Shown: positions 7,534 through 17,537, numbered from the stretch's first letter. The stretch is 64,000 nt of DNA from ZC4RG17 sp036380875 (GCA_036380875.1 DASVDX010000101.1:1-64000), one strand, 5' to 3'. The notes: generated by a model not told the origin, from the letters alone. A program made the numbers and translations.

Positions 7534-9615
7534 TCAGGAGACGCGGGAGCGGGCGGTGGCCAGGTCTTGGAGGGTGTCGTGGGCGTTGATCCCGTGGATC
7601 TCGGGCACCCGCACCCAGGTGCCGTCCGGCCGCAACTCCCAGGCGAGAGCGTCATCGGCCAACAGCACGTCGAGGATCTCGTCGAGACGGAACTGTGATG
7701 CGGTGTCGGTGACAGGAGCCAGCACCTCGACGCGGCGGTCGAGATTGCGGGGCATGAGATCGGCCGAACCGATGTAGTACGTGCGTGTCCGGCCCCGGGC
7801 GCCGAAGCGGTAGATGCGAGAGTGCTCCAGGTAACGCCCGACGATCGAGCGGACGGTGACGTTCTCCGACAGTCCGGGCACGCCAGGACGGAGACAGCAA
7901 ATCCCACGGACGATGAGATCGATCCGCGTGCCGGCCTGTGATGCCGCATACAAGGCGTCGATCATCTCGGCGTCGACCAAGGCATTCATCTTCATCGTGA
8001 TGTGCCCGTCCTTCTGGGCGGCCTCTGCCTCGATCAACTCGAGCATGCGGCGGCGAATCCCACCCGGAGAAACGCTCAGCGCCCGGTATCGGGTCTGGCG
8101 GGAGTACCCGGTGAGGAAGTTGAACAGATCCGACAGGTCGGCGCCGACCTCGTTCTTGCAGGTGAACAGGCCCAGGTCCTCGTAGATCCGGGCGGTCGTG
8201 TCGTTGTAGTTGCCGGTTCCGATGTGGGCGTACCGCCGGATCACGCCGTCCTCGTCGCGGACCACCAGCGCCACCTTCGAGTGGGTCTTGAGACCGACCA
8301 CCCCGTACATGACGTGGACACCGGCGTCCTCCAGGCGCTGCGCCCACTCGATGTTGCGCTCCTCGTCGAAGCGAGCCTTCAACTCGACCAGGGCCACGAC
8401 CTGCTTGCCCGACTCGGCGGCCTCGATCAGCGAACGCATGATCGGGCTGTGCTTCGAGGTCCGATACAGGGTGATCTTGATGGCCAAGACGTTGTCGTCC
8501 CGGGCCGCCTGCTCGATGAACGCCTCGACCGAGGTGGTGAACGAGTCGTAAGGGTGGTGGACGAGGAGGTCACCGTCGCGGATCACCTCGAAGATGTCCG
8601 GCGCATCCCCCTCCACCGGCTGCAGCCGCATAGGTGTCAGCCAGTGCCACGGCTCGTAGTCGAGTCCGGGCCGATCGAGGGCGGCAATGGCCGACAAGCC
8701 AGAAAGGTCGATGGGACCCTCGACGGGATAGACGTCGGCCTCCTCGGCGCCCATCTCCCGCATCAGGAGGTCGAGGACCTCCGCGGGCATGTCGGGGTTG
8801 ATCTCGAGTCGGACCATGTGCCCGAACCGACGTCGGGTCAACTCCGACTCCATCATCAGCAGGAGGTCGCCGCCCTCCTCCTCTTCGATCTCGATGTCGG
8901 CGTTGCGGGTGACCCGGAACACGTGATGGCTCAGGATCTCCATTCCCGGGAACAGGCTTTCGAGGTGGGCGGCGATCACCTGCTCCAACGGGACGAACCG
9001 TTCCCCGTCGGGAAGAACCACGAAACGCGGAAGTATCGGCGGCACCTTCACGCGGGCGAACCGCGTCACTCCTGTTTCGGGGTTGCGCACGAAGATGGCG
9101 AGGTTCAGCGACAGGTTGGAGATGTAGGGGAACGGGTGCGCCGGATCGACCGCCAGAGGTGTCACCACCGGGTACACCCGATCGCGGAACTGGGCGTCGA
9201 GGTAGGCGCGGTCCTCCTCATCGAGCGTCTCGTAGTCGCTGAAGACGATCCCCGCCTGCGACAGCGCCGGTGCCAGATCGGTTAGGAACGTCTTCGAGAC
9301 CTCGGCGTACTGGCTGATGACTTCCTTCCTGATCTCGGCCAGCTGCTGGACCGGGGTCAGGCCATCGGGTGGCGTCGCCCTGACGTTTTGGGCGACCTGC
9401 TCCTTCAGTCCCGCTACCCGGACCTGGAAGAACTCGTCGAGGTTCGACGCCCAGATGGAGAGGAACTTCACCCGACCGAGCAGAGGGAGCGCCGGATTCT
9501 GGGCGAGCGCAAGCACGCGGCGGTTGAAATCCAGCCACGACAACTCACGGTTGAGGTAGCGGTCTGATCCCATCTCGAAAGACGTATCGGGTCGAAGGTC
9601 GCCGCCCATGAACAC
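7534..9615 (-). CDS. ppk: Polyphosphate kinase PPK1
   Basis: 693 residues, a normal PPK1 length. The N-terminal motif RYLNRELSWLDFNRRVL, the middle part (FPYISNLSLNLAI) and the C-terminal phospholipase-D-like catalytic halves (LVELKARFDEERNI, RRYAHIGTGNYND containing the autophosphorylated His, DLMPRNLDRRVEV) are all present. PPK1 reversibly polymerises the gamma-phosphate of ATP into polyphosphate, storing phosphate brought in by Pst. It lies just downstream of the TetR gene in the same direction (35-nt gap), with the pst operon following. Neither in-frame start (9615, 9609) has a convincing ribosome site. Confidence 0.95.
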   Translation of the reverse strand: MFMGGDLRPDTSFEMGSDRYLNRELSWLDFNRRVLALAQNPALPLLGRVKFLSIWASNLDEFFQVRVAGLKEQVAQNVRATPPDGLTPVQQLAEIRKEVISQYAEVSKTFLTDLAPALSQAGIVFSDYETLDEEDRAYLDAQFRDRVYPVVTPLAVDPAHPFPYISNLSLNLAIFVRNPETGVTRFARVKVPPILPRFVVLPDGERFVPLEQVIAAHLESLFPGMEILSHHVFRVTRNADIEIEEEEGGDLLLMMESELTRRRFGHMVRLEINPDMPAEVLDLLMREMGAEEADVYPVEGPIDLSGLSAIAALDRPGLDYEPWHWLTPMRLQPVEGDAPDIFEVIRDGDLLVHHPYDSFTTSVEAFIEQAARDDNVLAIKITLYRTSKHSPIMRSLIEAAESGKQVVALVELKARFDEERNIEWAQRLEDAGVHVMYGVVGLKTHSKVALVVRDEDGVIRRYAHIGTGNYNDTTARIYEDLGLFTCKNEVGADLSDLFNFLTGYSRQTRYRALSVSPGGIRRRMLELIEAEAAQKDGHITMKMNALVDAEMIDALYAASQAGTRIDLIVRGICCLRPGVPGLSENVTVRSIVGRYLEHSRIYRFGARGRTRTYYIGSADLMPRNLDRRVEVLAPVTDTASQFRLDEILDVLLADDALAWELRPDGTWVRVPEIHGINAHDTLQDLATARSRVS

Positions 9616-9650
9616 ATTGTGGCGGAACGGCGGCGATTCAGGCGGTTGTT

Positions 9651-10262
9651 TCAGGCGGACGCCAGGCCGTGGAGCAGGAATTGCCGCATCGCGGCGAGGA
9701 TCTCGGGAAGACGGGCGTCCGGATCGGCAGCGGCGATGACAGCCCGAGCCGCCGACATCATCGTGTCCTGTATGAACCGTCCTGCCAGGTCGGGCGGCAT
9801 CGCCCGGAGAGATCCCTCGGTGACCCCAGCTGCGTATATCGCCGCCACACCCGACACGAGATCGGCGTGGGCGGCCCTGATGCGCTGCTGGGCTTCCTGC
9901 GAGAGCCGACCGACCTCTCGATGCAGGATCACGCCCAGCACCCGGTCGGTGGCCACGAACTGCACCGTGCGCTCGGCGATCTCGGCGAGCCTCTCAGGCG
10001 GGCCGAGGTGATCGGGGATGCCGGCGAGGAGCCTCGCCACCACCCCGGGGAGCTCCTCCTCTACCAGCGAGGCGATGACGTCGTCCCGGTCGGCGAAGTA
10101 CTCGTAGAGAGTCGTCCGGCCGATGCCCACGGCACTGGCGATCTCGCCGAAGGAGATGTCAGCCGAGCCGAACTCTTCGATCAGTTCCTGGGCTGCTTCG
10201 AGGATCTCGCGCCTCGTTAGCGCCTTGTGTTCGGCGATCGTCTCGGCGCGGATCCGGGGCAT
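9651..10262 (-). CDS. TetR-family transcriptional regulator, possibly BetI-like
   Basis: 203 residues from ATG 10262. The N-terminal helix-turn-helix is typical: TRREILEAAQELIEEFG, DISFGEIASAVGIGRTTLYEYFADRDDVI. The C-terminal ligand domain is not diagnostic. It sits 59 nt after betA at the end of the choline/betaine operon, so the natural guess is a local repressor responding to choline or betaine, as BetI does. That role comes from position, not from specific residues. Confidence 0.85.
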   Translation of the reverse strand: MPRIRAETIAEHKALTRREILEAAQELIEEFGSADISFGEIASAVGIGRTTLYEYFADRDDVIASLVEEELPGVVARLLAGIPDHLGPPERLAEIAERTVQFVATDRVLGVILHREVGRLSQEAQQRIRAAHADLVSGVAAIYAAGVTEGSLRAMPPDLAGRFIQDTMMSAARAVIAAADPDARLPEILAAMRQFLLHGLASA

Positions 10263-10321
10263 GGGCCCAGGGTACAACCGATCCGCAGGTCACATCGAAG
10301 CGGCAACCGAGGCGCCACGAC

Positions 10322-11956
10322 CTACTTGGCCCGATACCACTCCACTTCGAGTGGAGGCAGCGGCTCGTTACCTAGGATGAGGTCCGCTGCCTTCTCGGCG
10401 ATCATCATCACTGGGGCGTAGATGTTGGCGTTGGTGACGTAGGGCATCACCGAGGCGTCGACCACCCGCAGCCCTTCCGTCCCGTGGACCTTCATCGTGA
10501 GGGGATCCACCACCGACATCTCGTCGATGCCCATCCGGCACGTGCACGATGGGTGGAGCGCCGTCTCGCCGTCGCGGGCCACCCAGTCGAGGATCTCTTC
10601 CGGCGTCGATACTCCGGGGCCAGGCGAGATCTCCCCCGTGTCGAACGGTTTCAAGGCAGGCTGGCTGAGGATGTGACGGGCGATCTGCACCGCCTCCACC
10701 CACTCCCGGCGGTCCTGATCGGTGGATAGGTAGTTGAACTGGATGGCGGGCTTCTCCCTCGGGTCGGCTGAGCGGATCTTCAACCAGCCGCGGGCGTCGG
10801 AGTACATCGGCCCGACGTGTACCTGATAGCCGTGGTCACCGGCGGGCTGTGACCCGTCGTACCGGATGGCGATGGGCAGGAAATGGAACATGACGTTCGG
10901 GTAGTCGACATCGTCGTTGCTCCTCACGAACCCGCCGCCCTCGAAGTGGTTGGTGGCGCCCGGCCCTCTTCGGAAGAGCCACAGCAAGCCGACGATCGGC
11001 CGCCGCCACCAGGCGAGATACGGGGCCACTGACACCGGCTGGCCACAACCGTGCTGGATGTACACCTCGAGATGGTCCTGCAGGTTCTGGCCGACGCCCG
11101 GGAGATCGTGGATGGGCTCCACGCCCACCGACTTGAGATGGTCGGCGTCACCGATGCCCGACAACTGGAGCAGATGGGGTGAGTTGAAGGCGCCGCCACA
11201 GAGAATCACCTCGTTAGCCGCCACCGACTCGGCCCGTCCGCCGATCGTGTAGTCGACGCCGGTCGCCCGCAGCCCGTCCATCCGGATGCGGGTGACGAAC
11301 GCCCGTGTCCGCACCACGAGGTTGGGCCGATGCATCACAGGGTGTAGGTAGGCCCGGGCGGCGCTGAGGCGTCGGCCCTTGTGCACGTTGCGGTCGAAGG
11401 GGGCGAAGCCCTCCTGGCGATACCCGTTGACGTCATCGGTCAACTCGTACCCGGCTTGTTGGACGGCTTCGAAGAACGCCTGGAACAGCGGGTTGGTGGC
11501 GGGGCCGCGCTCGAGGACCAGTGGCCCGTCGGTCCCCCGGAAGTCATCGCCACCCGCCAGGCACGTCTCCATCTTCTTGAAATAGGGGAGGCAATGGGCG
11601 TAGTCCCAGGTCTCCATGCCGGGATCCCTCGCCCATCTCTCGTAGTCCATGGGGTTGCCCCGCTGGAAGATCATCCCGTTGATCGAGGACGACCCGCCGA
11701 GAACCTTTCCTCGGGCGTGGTAGATGCGGCGGCCGTGCATGAACGGTTCCGGCTCCGACTCATACCGCCAGTCGTAGAAACGGGAGCCGATCGGGAACGA
11801 CAGCGCTGCCGGCATGTGGATGAAGACGTCCCAGCGCCAGTCCATGCGGCCGGCCTCGAGCACCAGCACCCGGTTGGAGGGGTCGGCGGAGAGCCGGTTG
11901 GCGAGCGCCGACCCAGCCGAGCCACCGCCGACGATGACGTAGTCGAAGATCTCCAT
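10322..11956 (-). CDS. betA: GMC-family choline dehydrogenase
   Basis: 544 residues. N-terminal FAD dinucleotide fold YVIVGGGSAGSALANRLS, GMC signature 1 ARGKVLGGSSSINGMIFQRG, signature 2 GGAFNSPHLLQLSGIG, and C-terminal catalytic region ALHPSCTCRMG and NANIYAPVMMIAEKAAD. It oxidises choline to betaine aldehyde, feeding BetB. Assignment to choline rather than another alcohol rests on the adjacent betB and betaine transporter genes. The ATG shares one base with the betB stop (TGATG), so the two are coupled. Confidence 0.88.
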   Translation of the reverse strand: MEIFDYVIVGGGSAGSALANRLSADPSNRVLVLEAGRMDWRWDVFIHMPAALSFPIGSRFYDWRYESEPEPFMHGRRIYHARGKVLGGSSSINGMIFQRGNPMDYERWARDPGMETWDYAHCLPYFKKMETCLAGGDDFRGTDGPLVLERGPATNPLFQAFFEAVQQAGYELTDDVNGYRQEGFAPFDRNVHKGRRLSAARAYLHPVMHRPNLVVRTRAFVTRIRMDGLRATGVDYTIGGRAESVAANEVILCGGAFNSPHLLQLSGIGDADHLKSVGVEPIHDLPGVGQNLQDHLEVYIQHGCGQPVSVAPYLAWWRRPIVGLLWLFRRGPGATNHFEGGGFVRSNDDVDYPNVMFHFLPIAIRYDGSQPAGDHGYQVHVGPMYSDARGWLKIRSADPREKPAIQFNYLSTDQDRREWVEAVQIARHILSQPALKPFDTGEISPGPGVSTPEEILDWVARDGETALHPSCTCRMGIDEMSVVDPLTMKVHGTEGLRVVDASVMPYVTNANIYAPVMMIAEKAADLILGNEPLPPLEVEWYRAK

Positions 11957-13413
11957 CAGTAGGGGGCCTCCACGTCTCCGGTCTCCACGTACACCGCCTT
12001 GAGCTGTGTGTAGTGCTCGATGGCGGCGAGCGAGTTCTCCCGCCCGATCCCCGACTGCTTGTAACCGCCGAACGGCATCTCGATCGGTGTGATGTTGTAG
12101 GTGTTGATCCAGATCGTGCCCGCCTCGAGACGAGCCGCCACCCGGTGCGCCCGGGAGATGTCCCGAGTGAAGATGCCGGCGGCGAGGCCGAACGGGGTGT
12201 CGTTGGCCCGCTCCACCACCTCGTCTTCGCTCCGGAACGACAACACCGCCATCACCGGCCCGAAGATCTCCTCCTGCACGATCGACATGTCCTCCCGGCA
12301 GTCGGCGAAGACCGTCGGCTCGACGAAGAAACCGTCAGCGAGGTGCGGCGCTGTCGGCCGTCCGCCGCCGACCACGAGACGGGCGCCGGCCTGCCTCCCC
12401 TGCTCGATGTAGCCGAGCACCTTCTCCATGTGCTCCTCGGAGATGAGAGCGCCGACGTCCGTCGTGGGGTCCAGCGGATCGCCGATCGTCATCTTCTCGA
12501 CCCGGGCGACGAGCTTCTCCAGGAACGCTTCATATACGGACTCGTGGACGTACACCCTGGTGCCGTTGGAGCAGATCTCGCCCTGGGTGTAGAAGTTGCC
12601 CAGGAGCGCCCCGGACACGGCGTTGTCGAGGTCGGCGTCCTCGAACACGATCAGCGGCGACTTCCCTCCGAGTTCGAGCGTCACGGCTTTGAGGGTGGAG
12701 GCCGCCTCGGCCATCACCGTCTTGCCGGTGGTCACCTCGCCGGTGAGGGACACCTTGGCGATGCCGGGATGGGCCACGAGAGCGCGACCCACCCGGGCGT
12801 CGCCCTGGACCACGTTGAAGACTCCCGGTGGGACGCCTGCTTCGACGTACACCTTCGCCAGTTCGAGGGCAGTGAGCGGCGTCAGCTCCGCCGGCTTGTA
12901 GACCATCGAGTTGCCACACGCCAACGCCGGCCCGGACTTCCAGCAGGCGATCTGGATCGGGTAGTTCCACGCCCCGATACCGGCGCAGACCCCGAGCGGC
13001 TCGCGACGGGTATAGGCGAAGTTCTTGCCGAGGTCGTAGTGGTGCCCGTGGAGAGTGGCCGCCGCCCCGGCGAAGTACTCGACGCAGTCGGCGCCGCTCG
13101 ACACGTCCACTTCGAGAGCCTCGGAGATCGGCTTGCCGGTGTCGATGACCTCGAGGCGAGCCAATTCGTCGTTGCGCTCCCGCAAGATGGCGGCGGCTCG
13201 GTCGAGGATCCGGCCGCGCTCGGCTCCGGTCATCGCCGACCAGGTCTCGAACCCTTCTCGGGCCGACTCGACCGCTCGATCGACGTCGGCTTCCGACGCC
13301 TGATCGACGACGGCGACGACCTCGCCCGTTGCGGGGTTGATCGACTCGAACGTCTCACCCGAGGTGGCGGGGACTTCTTCGCCACCGATGAACAGATGGA
13401 CTTCTCTCACCAC
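11956..13413 (-). CDS. betB: Betaine-aldehyde dehydrogenase (ALDH superfamily)
   Basis: 485 residues from GTG 13413, with GGGAG 7 nt upstream. ALDH features: GAWNYPIQIACWKSGPALACG (cofactor channel; shown here as seen around residue 150), catalytic Glu in TLELGGKSP, catalytic Cys in GEICSNGTRVYV and EEIFGPVM near the C-terminus. The QGEICSNGTRV form is typical of betaine-aldehyde dehydrogenases. It converts betaine aldehyde to glycine betaine, an osmoprotectant. It lies between the ABC permease and betA in one transcription unit. Confidence 0.9.
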   Translation of the reverse strand: MVREVHLFIGGEEVPATSGETFESINPATGEVVAVVDQASEADVDRAVESAREGFETWSAMTGAERGRILDRAAAILRERNDELARLEVIDTGKPISEALEVDVSSGADCVEYFAGAAATLHGHHYDLGKNFAYTRREPLGVCAGIGAWNYPIQIACWKSGPALACGNSMVYKPAELTPLTALELAKVYVEAGVPPGVFNVVQGDARVGRALVAHPGIAKVSLTGEVTTGKTVMAEAASTLKAVTLELGGKSPLIVFEDADLDNAVSGALLGNFYTQGEICSNGTRVYVHESVYEAFLEKLVARVEKMTIGDPLDPTTDVGALISEEHMEKVLGYIEQGRQAGARLVVGGGRPTAPHLADGFFVEPTVFADCREDMSIVQEEIFGPVMAVLSFRSEDEVVERANDTPFGLAAGIFTRDISRAHRVAARLEAGTIWINTYNITPIEMPFGGYKQSGIGRENSLAAIEHYTQLKAVYVETGDVEAPY

Positions 13414-13438
13414 GGTCGTCTCCCGGTGTCGTGATGCT

Positions 13439-15352
13439 TCACGCCGACGGAGGCTGGAGCCTCTCGCCCGCCGCCTGGGTGAGCCGGTCGAGGATGATCG
13501 CCATCGTCACAACGGCTATCGCCACCTCGAACCCCAGGCCCGTTTCCGTGCGGGTGACGGCGCGAACGGTCTCGAATCCCAGGCCACCGCCTCCGACGAG
13601 TCCCGCGATGATGACCATCGCCAGCACCATCATGATCACCTGGTTCACACCCGCCATGATCGTGGGCGCAGCCAGGGGGATCCTGACGCCGAACAGTGTC
13701 TGGCGACCGGTGGCGCCGAAGGCGGTCGAAGCCTCCAGAGTTTCGGTGGATACCTGGCGAATCCCCAACGCCGTCAGTCGGATACCGGGGACGATGGCGT
13801 ACAGCACGGAGGCGATGATCCCGGGAACGGCGCTGATCGTGAACAGCATGACCACGGGGATGATGTAGACGAACGAGGGAATCGTCTGGAGAGCGTCGAG
13901 GATGGGGGCGAGGGCCGCCTCTATCCGTCGGCTGCGACCAGCCCAGATCCCGACCGGCACGGCGATCAAAACCGAGAGGACGACGCCCGCCACGACCTGG
14001 GTCAGTGTGATGATCGAAAGCTCCCACATACCGATCAGACCCACGATGGTGAGGAGAGCGGCAGCCACGAGGGCGAGCTTCCAGCCTCGCATGCGCCAGC
14101 ACACCCATGCCGTGGCAAAGATCAGCACGGGCCAGGCGATCACCTGCGTCAGCAGGTCTCGAGCCGGGACGAGGATCTTGGCCACCATGAAGTCGTTGAA
14201 AGGCCGCGTCATGAACGAGAGGTTGTCCCGGGCCCAGATCACCGCCCGGTCGATGGGAGCGAGGATCGACACATCCGAGACCGGCGGGAAGTCGGACCAG
14301 CCGAGAGCCAAACCGGCGAACAGGGCGACCAGCAGCGCCCCCACGCCGACAGTGGTCGCCTTCCACGACACGTGATGGGTGCGATCGGTGTCGGCGAGGC
14401 TGATGCCGATGCGGTCGAGCACCATCGCCACCGCCACGATGGCCAGGCCCGCCGCCGTCCCCCGGCCCGGGCTGCGCTGCTGGAGAGCGTCCATCACCTC
14501 CTGACCGAGGCCACCGGCCCCGAGCAGGGTGGCGAGGACGACTATCCCCAGCGCCATCATGATCGTCTGGTTGATCCCCGTCATGATGCTGGGCATGGCG
14601 AGGGGGATCTGGACCTTGAGCAACGTCTGCGCCCGCGACGACCCGAACACGGTCGAAGCCTCGACCGCCTGCTTGTCGACGTGGCGGATGCCCAGGGCCG
14701 TCAGCCGAATGATCGGGGGGAGGGCATAGATGACCGTGGCGATCGTGGCCGGCACGCGCCCGATCCCGAGGAACAAGACCATCGGAATGAAGTAGATGGG
14801 AGCAGGCACCGTCTGCATCGCATCCAGCACCGGGCGCATCGCCGAGTCGAGCCGGCGGGAGAAGGCCGCCGCCACACCCAACGGGATGCCGATGATCAGA
14901 CAGATGACGACGGCGATCGCCATCAGGGCCAGCGTCTCCATCGTGACGTCCCACAGCCCGACGATGCCCGGATAGATCGAGGCCAGCGCCGCCACGACGG
15001 CTGGCCAGTAGCGCCGGGTGCGGGCGATGAGGAGGAACGTCGCTCCCGGAATCACGTACCAGGGAAGCCACTTCAGGAAGTCCTCGATCGTCGTCAGGGC
15101 CCAGCCGACGCTGCGGCTCAGGGGGGTGAAGAACGAGGTGAACAGCGGATGGGTTCGCCGGTTCGCCCGCGCCCAGGCCTGGAACTCGTCGACCGGCCCC
15201 GATATCAACCTGTCCCACGTCCGCGGAAACGAATCGCCGAAATAGGCGATCTGGAGGATCACCACGCCTGCGATGAGGATCACCCAGGGGGCGTAACGGC
15301 GCAGTCGCTCCGCCCCCGTCACCATCTCGATACGAGCGGTGGAAGCGGTCAC
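13439..15352 (-). CDS. Glycine betaine/choline ABC transporter permease, two permease domains fused in tandem
   Basis: 637 residues, about twice a normal ProW/OpuAB permease. Two homologous halves each carry the permease core: LRLTALGIRHV/ASTVFGSSRAQTLLKVQIPLA in the first and IRLTALGIRQV/ASTAFGATGRQTLFGVRIPLA in the second, with LDAMQTVPAPIYFIPMVL matching LDALQTIPSFVYIIPVVM. The fusion would supply both membrane subunits of the importer. The GTG start overlaps the ATPase stop by 4 nt (GTGA). Substrate is inferred from linked betA/betB and the binding protein. Confidence 0.9.
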   Translation of the reverse strand: MTASTARIEMVTGAERLRRYAPWVILIAGVVILQIAYFGDSFPRTWDRLISGPVDEFQAWARANRRTHPLFTSFFTPLSRSVGWALTTIEDFLKWLPWYVIPGATFLLIARTRRYWPAVVAALASIYPGIVGLWDVTMETLALMAIAVVICLIIGIPLGVAAAFSRRLDSAMRPVLDAMQTVPAPIYFIPMVLFLGIGRVPATIATVIYALPPIIRLTALGIRHVDKQAVEASTVFGSSRAQTLLKVQIPLAMPSIMTGINQTIMMALGIVVLATLLGAGGLGQEVMDALQQRSPGRGTAAGLAIVAVAMVLDRIGISLADTDRTHHVSWKATTVGVGALLVALFAGLALGWSDFPPVSDVSILAPIDRAVIWARDNLSFMTRPFNDFMVAKILVPARDLLTQVIAWPVLIFATAWVCWRMRGWKLALVAAALLTIVGLIGMWELSIITLTQVVAGVVLSVLIAVPVGIWAGRSRRIEAALAPILDALQTIPSFVYIIPVVMLFTISAVPGIIASVLYAIVPGIRLTALGIRQVSTETLEASTAFGATGRQTLFGVRIPLAAPTIMAGVNQVIMMVLAMVIIAGLVGGGGLGFETVRAVTRTETGLGFEVAIAVVTMAIILDRLTQAAGERLQPPSA

Positions 15353-16368
15353 GATGCCAGCATCTTGATGACCGCCTCCCGATCGACACAGCCGAGCACT
15401 CGGCCTTCGTCGTCCACCACGCTGATCGGGGAGGGGTCGTCGAGCAGGGCAGGCAGGATCTGTTCGATGGTGTCGGTCGCCGCCACCCTGCGCCCGTTGA
15501 CGGCCTGCGATGCCGGGGCGGTGGCGACGGCGCCGGCCGTGACGACCTTCTGCTTGGGAACGTCCTTTGTGAACTCGCGGACGTAGTCGGTCGCCGGGTT
15601 GGCGATCAGTTCGGCTGGCGTGCCGATCTGGTCGAAGGAGCCGTCCTTCATGATGGCGATGCGATCGCCCAGCTTGATGGCCTCGGCGAAGTCGTGGGTG
15701 ATGAACACGATCGTGCGCTGCAGCCTCTCCTGCAGGCCGATCAACTCGTCCTGCATGTCACGGCGGATCAGAGGGTCGAGCGCCGAGAAGGGCTCGTCGA
15801 AGAACAGGACCTCGGGATCGACGGCGAGCGCCCGGGCGAGGCCGACCCGCTGCTGCATGCCGCCCGACAGTTGCTGGGGGAAGTGGTTGCCCCACCCCTC
15901 GAGCCCGACGACGGCGAGGACCTCCTCGGCTCGGGCTCGCCTCTCCGCCTTGGGCATCCCCTGCACCTCGAGGCCGTAGGCGACGTTGTCGATCACGCGC
16001 CGATGAGGAAAGAGGCCGAAATGCTGGAAGACCATCGACAGTTTCTTGCGCCGCACTTCCCGCAGCGTGGCTTCGTCCATCGCCGTCAGGTCCTCCCCGT
16101 CGAGGAGGATCTTGCCCCTGGTGGGGTCGGAGAGACGGGCGACACAGCGCACGAGGGTCGACTTGCCGCTCCCGGACAGGCCCATGACTACGAAGGTTTC
16201 GCCCCGATTGACCGTGAATGCGACGTTGCGCACCGCCACCGTTGCGCCCGTACGCTCGAGGATCTCGGCGCGGGTCGCCCCGGACTCCGCCATCTCGATT
16301 GCTTTGTCTGGGTCGCGCCCGCCGAAGACCTTCCAGCAGTCGGCGACCTCGATACAAATCTCAGACAC
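15349..16368 (-). CDS. proV: Glycine betaine/choline ABC transporter ATP-binding protein (ProV/OpuAA-like)
   Basis: 339 residues from GTG 16368. The N-terminus (VFGGRDPDKAIEMAESGATR) is the ProV-type lead-in. ABC motifs: Walker A GLSGSGKSTLVR, Q-loop FQHFGLFPHR, signature LSGGMQQRVGLARAL, Walker B FFDEPFSALDP and switch THDFAEA. The C-terminal ~50 residues look like a single short CBS-type unit (ISVVDDEGRVLGCVDREAVI), a place where related transporters sense ionic strength. It heads the operon that continues with the fused permease, betB and betA. Confidence 0.92.
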   Translation of the reverse strand: MSEICIEVADCWKVFGGRDPDKAIEMAESGATRAEILERTGATVAVRNVAFTVNRGETFVVMGLSGSGKSTLVRCVARLSDPTRGKILLDGEDLTAMDEATLREVRRKKLSMVFQHFGLFPHRRVIDNVAYGLEVQGMPKAERRARAEEVLAVVGLEGWGNHFPQQLSGGMQQRVGLARALAVDPEVLFFDEPFSALDPLIRRDMQDELIGLQERLQRTIVFITHDFAEAIKLGDRIAIMKDGSFDQIGTPAELIANPATDYVREFTKDVPKQKVVTAGAVATAPASQAVNGRRVAATDTIEQILPALLDDPSPISVVDDEGRVLGCVDREAVIKMLAS

Positions 16369-16445
16369 GAGCCAACCCGGAAGACATGCCCTCGGTAATG
16401 TAGCCCGCCGGGGGTTGGGGCAGCCGGAAAAGAAGGGAAATGCGG

Positions 16446-17462
16446 ATGGGTAACGACCGATTGCACAGGCGCTTGATGGCGCTGCTAGCCGTGGTCGCCA
16501 TCGTGCTCGCCGCGTGCGGTGGCGGCGATGGAACCGCCGCGACCGACACGGGCGACGCGGGCGACACAACTGAAACGACCACCGGTGGCGGGGGCGGAGG
16601 AGGCGGAGACGGGCCGACGATCTCGCTGGCCGTCAATCCGTGGACGGCCTCGTCGCTGAACGTCGAGATAGCCAAGATCCTCATCGAAGAGAACCTGGGC
16701 AACCCGGTGGAGATCGTGGCGATCGACGAGAACACGATGTTCACCGGCATGTCCGACGGCACCCTGGACGCGGCCCTCGAGATCTGGCCGTCCGGCGTCA
16801 CCGCCGACGAGCAGGCCTTCTTCGACGATGGCTCCGTCGCCAACATCGGCGAACTCGGCGCGGTCGGCAAGATCGGGTGGTTCGTTCCCAAGTACGTCAT
16901 CGACGAGAACCCCGATTTGGCGACATGGGAGGGCTACAAGGATCCCGAGGTGGCGAAGATGTTCGCCACGGCCGAAACTGGCGACTTGGGGCGGTTCCTC
17001 GGCACCGACCCGTCGTACTCCCAGTACGACGAGGCGATCATCGCCAACCTCGAACTGCCGTTCCAGGTGGTGTTCTCGGGTTCGGAGCCGGCGACGATCG
17101 CCGAGCTGTCCGCCCGGTACGCCGCCCAGGAGCCGATCCTCATGTATTGGTGGACTCCGACCGCGGCGGTGGCCGAGTACGAGCTCGTGAACGTCACGCT
17201 GCCGCCGTACTCCGACGAGTGCTACGAGGTGCCCGAGGAGATCGACTGCGACTATCCCGAAGACGTGCTGTTCAAGGCGGCGTCGGCGATGTTGGAGGAG
17301 AAGGACCCCGAGGTCTGGCAGTTCCTCAACAACTTCACGATCACCACCGAGGACCAGCTGTCGATGCTGCCGGCCGTGGAGACCGAGCAGCGGGAGCCGG
17401 CAGAAGTGGCCCGGGAGTGGGTCGACGCCAACGAGGACGTCTGGAGCGCCTGGCTTCCCTGA
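16446..17462 (+). CDS. Glycine betaine/choline-binding lipoprotein (ProX/OpuAC-like)
   Basis: 338 residues from ATG 16446, which has AAGGG at a better distance than ATG 16440. Lipoprotein signal LLAVVAIVLAAC followed by an acidic/Thr linker and a Gly run. The mature domain is of the OpuAC type (AVNPWTASSLNVEIAKILIEE, YWWTPTAAVAEYELVNVTLP; Trp and Tyr residues form the aromatic cage for quaternary amines in this family). It is transcribed divergently from proV, and a strong terminator follows. It captures betaine or choline for the ABC importer. Confidence 0.88.
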   Translation: MGNDRLHRRLMALLAVVAIVLAACGGGDGTAATDTGDAGDTTETTTGGGGGGGGDGPTISLAVNPWTASSLNVEIAKILIEENLGNPVEIVAIDENTMFTGMSDGTLDAALEIWPSGVTADEQAFFDDGSVANIGELGAVGKIGWFVPKYVIDENPDLATWEGYKDPEVAKMFATAETGDLGRFLGTDPSYSQYDEAIIANLELPFQVVFSGSEPATIAELSARYAAQEPILMYWWTPTAAVAEYELVNVTLPPYSDECYEVPEEIDCDYPEDVLFKAASAMLEEKDPEVWQFLNNFTITTEDQLSMLPAVETEQREPAEVAREWVDANEDVWSAWLP

Positions 17463-17469
17463 TCTGAGA

Positions 17470-17507
17470 GCCGGGTGGCCGCTCGCCGGCCACCCGGCTT
17501 CCTTTTT
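17470..17507 (+). terminator. Rho-independent terminator after the betaine-binding protein
   Basis: A perfect 11-bp stem, GCCGGGTGGCC (17470-17480) with GGCCACCCGGC (17488-17498) and a 7-nt loop, followed by TTCC and a run of five T (17503-17507). It ends the gene at 16446-17462. Confidence 0.9.
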
Positions 17508-17537
17508 CAAACGTCGATGGAGCGGCGCTCCCAAATC

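Noticed and set aside
13407..15389. Long open frames on both strands across the betaine permease
   Set aside because: They are GC-rich shadow frames; only the frame at 13439-15352 shows membrane segments and permease motifs.
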